Assembly: GCA_020746875.1 (NCBI GenBank)
Contig: JAGTJL010000004.1
Coordinates: 1,550,001-1,614,000 of the forward strand
DNA length: 64,000 nt
Direction of reading: 5' to 3'
Origin: Rhexocercosporidium sp. MPI-PUGE-AT-0058
Lineage: Eukaryota; Ascomycota; Leotiomycetes; Helotiales
Below are positions 60,341 to 64,000 of the stretch, in pieces (the stretch's first letter is position 1; every line of letters begins with the position of its first letter). Position numbers and translations under genes: made by a program. The notes under the pieces are model-generated. The model did not search any database. It was not told the origin of the DNA and saw only the letters and a program-made list of their open reading frames with translations.

Positions 60341-60824
60341 CTCGACGTAGGGGTTACTTTGAGGTGAGAGTCTGCGACAACCAGTCACAGTCAGTCAGTA
60401 AGTGCTTGAGATACAGGACGCTGGAGCTGGAGCAAATTGTGAAGACTTACCTTTTGAAAGAGGGCTTTCGAAGACGCGTGAGTGGAGTAATACTCAGGGT
60501 TCCTTGCGTTGGCTCGCCCTGGTCCTTATGTGAAATGTGGTGGACTTTTTGCAATCTCAAAAGTTTGGTGGTGGTGTTTCCTCAAAAAATGGCAGAAAAG
60601 TTCGGCTTGCCTTACAAGGGTCATGCCAAGATTGCACTAGTCTCTCAATGGCTAGCGCACAAAGCTAGAGGCATTTGCTTCTTCGAACCTCATCATCAAC
60701 TTCACGACAACACCTCGCATCAAGCTCAACGCCATCACCAAACTTGTCAACCATCGCCAATTCAGCTTACCCAAGCTCCACGAATACCTACCTTTTCCCA
60801 ATCCAGCACTTCAGTACCTCCAAG
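60341..60824. promoter_or_regulatory. divergent promoter between snu13 and vma3
   Basis: 484 bp between start codons, with CA/TC-rich leader sequence towards vma3 (60690-60824). No open frame of interest. No clear TATA box on either side, typical of constitutive genes. Confidence 0.5.
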
Positions 60825-61713
60825 ATGGACGTTGTTGGCGACAGTTTGGTCTATTGGTAAGTTATCCAAGCAATGACGACTGGGAAGGCATGATAAGCTT
60901 CATCACATAGAATACCCATCTTGCAGCTTCATCTCGATCATCCTATTCATATGTACACGTGCTAACTTGCTTTCTATCAGCCCGGTCTACGCAGTTCGTA
61001 CCCTTGAGCTTCAGTTCATGCCAAACTTCACCTCCCACCGCATCCAACAACAGAAGGATAGGATCATCTAGCTAACATGCACGCAGCCATTCTTTGGTGC
61101 CATGGGCTGCACATCGGCTATTGTCTTCACCTGCTTCGGTGCTGCATACGGAACTGCGAAGTCTGGTGTCGGCATCTGTGCCATGGGTGTCCTCCGGCCT
61201 GACTTGATTGTCAAGAGTAAGCTGCAGGTCATATGTGGGAATGCTACTGTCTAACCTATGTTTCCAGACATTGTTCCAGTCATTATGGCTGGTATTATCG
61301 GTATCTACGGGCTCGTCGTTTCGGTCCTTATCTCGGATGGCTTGAAGCAACAATTGCCATTGTACACCGGTTTCATTCAACTCGGTGCTGGACTTAGTGT
61401 CGGGCTTGCTGGTCTTGCTGCTGGTTTTGCCATTGGCATCGTCGGTGATGCTGGTGTGCGTGGTACCGCACAACAGCCACGTCTCTTCGTCGGCATGATT
61501 CTGATTCTCATTTTCGCTGAAGTCTTGGGTACGTTGCTTTCTCGCGTCGTCTTGGGATTTCTGGTCCTGTCTGGGTTCATTAGCTGGATTGTTTCTAGGC
61601 CTTGGTAATCGCAAGGCTCAGGCATACATGCTAACGAACCTTCCATAGGTCTTTACGGCTTGATTGTAGCCCTTCTTATGAACTCCAAGGCTAGTCTGGA
61701 TGTTTCATGCTAA
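60825..61713 (+). CDS. vma3: V-ATPase proteolipid subunit c (166 aa)
   Basis: Five exons: 60825-60856, 60981-60993, 61087-61216, 61268-61528, 61649-61713, totalling 167 codons. Exon 2 is a 13-nt micro-exon that completes CPVYA before [20 protein letters not shown]. Four membrane helices: residues about 15-37, 55-75, 95-120 and 130-155. Hallmarks: [60 protein letters not shown] and [20 protein letters not shown], with the essential proton-carrying Glu in IFAEVLG. It forms the rotor ring of the vacuolar/Golgi proton pump together with c' and c''. The N terminus ([10 protein letters not shown]) differs from yeast but its length is normal. Confidence 0.96.
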
Positions 61714-63569
61714 AGGAACAGAATACACAAAGAGGAGCCATTGACAAGCCACGAACGCACTTTCTCCTCGGCGAACTATTTGTGAATATTGGGCGGCATT
61801 GACGGAAACTGGGATACGATGGGTTTGGGGGCCGCTTATGGAGGCTGCGAACCGAAATGGGACAAAACTTGTGTGCTCCTTGTTCGCTTTTCAAATATTG
61901 GCGTTTTCGATGCATAGAGTAGAGATGTCATCGGAGGTGTGGGTCGGTACGACCGTGTATGCTAGTATTTCTATTGTTGGCATCAATGATATGTTTTATT
62001 ATTTTGAACACAGGATTTGGGGGTGGCAGTGGTTGTTCGAAGAGGATCAGCACTACGGCGGGGAAGCCCTGAGAGACACCGAGCTACCCAAACTATTGGT
62101 CGTGGAACACAAGGAGACATAGCAACGAGTGTTGAAGTGAGGCCTTCCACCAAAAGCCAATGGTAGTCTTCCATTCGCCGCGATGCCACACTGGAGGGCC
62201 TGGAAGACAACAACACAAGCGATGCAGCCTTGCCCTTCTCGCCTTTTGGTGGCATGGGAGTTCCTATCCTACCTCTCGATTGTTCCTCTACAAGTCGGAA
62301 TGTCCGGCCAAAAATCATCCTCGTCCGCGCTCCCCTCAGTGTCCACCAATCATTACTAAAATCCCCTCAACGACCCCGCAGCTCTTTTCGGAGGCGTCGA
62401 CGCCCTCCTCTCCAGACTTTGAGTTCTTACTAACAGAATAGTGCCAAGCACGCTGCATACTATGCTCCCAATCAGAAACCACAAGATACGAATCACAAGA
62501 GACGTAGGTTTGGTCTTGTCTAAAAGTCGGGACGAGTTGGTGCCACCGCCATGCCCCCTCAACCCCAGGATCTAATACCGCGGCTCGAATCCGCGATCGC
62601 CGAGCATTCCTCAGTTCATATCTCTACCTGCCGTCCGGTAGCAGAAGCAGTTGCTTTCTTTTACATTTAGTTCTGCTGGTGTGCATGGTCTCATCTGCTC
62701 GTGGTCTTCTGCTCCAAATCACAATTAGGAACTTTCTAGATGTCTCTCGGCGCCTTTTACTTTCTGGTCTCTTCTCAACTCCAGTGTTTCCCCGAGCCTC
62801 ACGTACTTAAGTAAGTCATGACTGTTGAGTTTAAGGTTTTCGGGGAAGATAACAGTGCCAAACTTGGGCCGCCCACGGAAAGGTGATTCGCTAGTACGAG
62901 CTGGAGGATTGCGGACTGCGGCATATGGACACATGGCAGAAACACATGGCATGACACGGTGTATACTGCATGAGCGCCCATGACTTGCATGCTATCTAAG
63001 CAGTCAGATCTTCTACTTCGACGATATGTCCATTCAGCGAGAAGCGTGGTGGTAGGCCATGATGCCGTAAGTTGCCAAAGGAGTATGTAAGTGCTATTGC
63101 TGTTGAAGAGCCAATCATTCGCCGAGCCAATCGATCGCCGATAATCTGTCAAAACACCTCGAGGGATCTGTTGACAACAACTTGGATACAAAACTACTAT
63201 TAAGAGGCTTGCTATAGAATGCACGGTTTTGCATGCCCTTGAGACCATTGTTGCTGTCCCCTCTTCTGCTTCTATACCCACGAACAGTGCTACTAAATCA
63301 ACCCTGGTGTTACCTGATGGCTTTCACTGCTGGTATTTGATATCCTAGTTCTTCCTCCAAGAGTCCGTTCATCGTCAAGCAGAGACTCGGGGTATGTTGC
63401 CAGTTTCGCGGCGAGGACAGAACCCCGCGTTGTGCCCATTCAAAAGTGCCTTTTGAAGACGTCCAAAGTCGATTCCTGTGCTGCATTGAAGATGAGAATG
63501 CCTCCGGCGCCAGCCAATCCGGTTCGTGGATTCCTCGTCTTTCTTACATCGTCCCAATTTGGCAAGTAG
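61714..63569. other. no gene recognised
   Basis: About 1.9 kb of short frames on both strands. A minus-strand frame 63281-62799 and a hydrophobic one at 62562-62356 (RILWFLIGSIVCSVLGTILL) are the longest or most protein-like, but I find no family motif and no consistent splice model. Confidence 0.4.
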
Positions 63570-64000
63570 ATCGGCCACGTTCAATCTAGAGTCTTCGCAA
63601 TTCTCCGCAAAAATATAGAAATAAGTTTAGTAGAAACAATTGGTGGGTTTCTTCTAACAAGGTGTTTCTTGCATGATTGGCACATTGCAGTAGGTAAAGA
63701 TCGTCGAGAGGTCAGCATGTGGCTGGATGAGGATTTGGTGTTGTGTACCAAAAAAGGACTAGATTTGACCATTGTTGTTGACAGCATGGCATCTCTGCCG
63801 ATTGCCCGCGATGGAAAGCCGGCCGATTTCAAGTCCCATCTGCAGGGTCTTCGCGGTGGAGGTTTCGGCATCTTCAACACTTACACTCGAGCCATACTTG
63901 TGCAACGAAAGACTACAGCTTGCCATATAGATGATGTATGTGGCGCACACAAGTGCATGAGCGTTCGAGCAGAAAGTATCAGTCATCTCTCTCGCAATGT
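63570..64000 (+). CDS. open frame running off the right edge, unknown
   Basis: From just after a TAG at 63567-63569 the plus strand stays open to the end of the window (about 143 codons), reading e.g. VFAILRKNIEISLVETIGG, VGKDRREVSMWLDEDLVLC, DLTIVVDSMASLPIARDG and GLRGGGFGIFNTYTRAILV. No start is evident, so it could be an internal or last-exon part of a gene continuing right. The minus strand also has overlapping open frames, so chance openness is possible. No family recognised. Confidence 0.25.
   Translation, partial: MGHVQSRVFAILRKNIEISLVETIGGFLLTRCFLHDWHIAVGKDRREVSMWLDEDLVLCTKKGLDLTIVVDSMASLPIARDGKPADFKSHLQGLRGGGFGIFNTYTRAILVQRKTTACHIDDVCGAHKCMSVRAESISHLSRN

Noticed and set aside
62560..62600. 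tRNA-like T-arm (CGCGG, CTCGAAT loop, CCGCG)
   Set aside because: No matching acceptor stem, anticodon arm or D-arm upstream at the right spacing.

Overview
The window looks like nuclear DNA of a filamentous ascomycete (Pezizomycotina, probably a leotiomycete-type fungus; the class is inference). Genes stand alone on both strands and carry short spliceosomal introns, mostly 45-150 nt, with GTAAGT/GTATGT-like donors and CTAAC-like branch sites. The content is typically fungal: a CFEM/Pth11-type receptor, a Crh cell-wall glycosidase, a Sln1-type hybrid histidine kinase, a Zn2Cys6 regulator and Atg2. I found no tRNA, rRNA, intact transposon or CRISPR array.

Left part (about 1-10.4 kb): gene-poor, relic-rich DNA. 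It holds a broken GH16 Crh transglycosidase gene with three Trp codons changed to TAG, a decayed small gene of unknown family (about 3.95-4.44 kb), an apparently intact relative of that gene (7.13-7.75 kb), and a dead Ulp1-type (C48) protease gene whose catalytic motifs are still readable. The stops in these relics are mostly of the C-to-T/G-to-A kind expected after repeat-induced point mutation.

Middle part (10.7-45.9 kb): housekeeping genes. In order: a peroxisomal SCP2-like lipid carrier (+), an ADGF/CECR1-type adenosine deaminase (+), a large FG/RanBD nucleoporin of Nup2 type (-), a cytochrome b5-acyl-CoA dehydrogenase fusion (-), Atg2 (+), a CFEM/Pth11-like seven-helix receptor (-), a 1-kb cluster of micro- and minisatellites, a Sln1-type osmosensor kinase (+), glutathione-dependent formaldehyde dehydrogenase (+), a ubiquitin-like/AN1 zinc-finger protein (-) and a small VOC (glyoxalase-fold) protein (-). 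The SCP2 and b5-ACAD genes each contain a GC-AG intron.

Right part (46.4-64 kb): a damaged C2H2/Zn2Cys6 regulator, a dead MCT-type MFS transporter, then housekeeping genes again: an F-box-like protein (+), a Bmt6-like 25S rRNA methyltransferase (-), a SAC-domain phosphoinositide phosphatase (+), Snu13 (-) and the V-ATPase proteolipid c (+). Two divergent pairs (Bmt6/SAC and Snu13/Vma3) share intergenic promoters of about 500 bp. The last 2.3 kb has no recognisable gene, except for an open frame running off the right edge.

Exon boundaries were read by eye from splice consensus plus frame. Each multi-exon model stated to be whole adds up to a multiple of three. No RNA evidence or database search was available.
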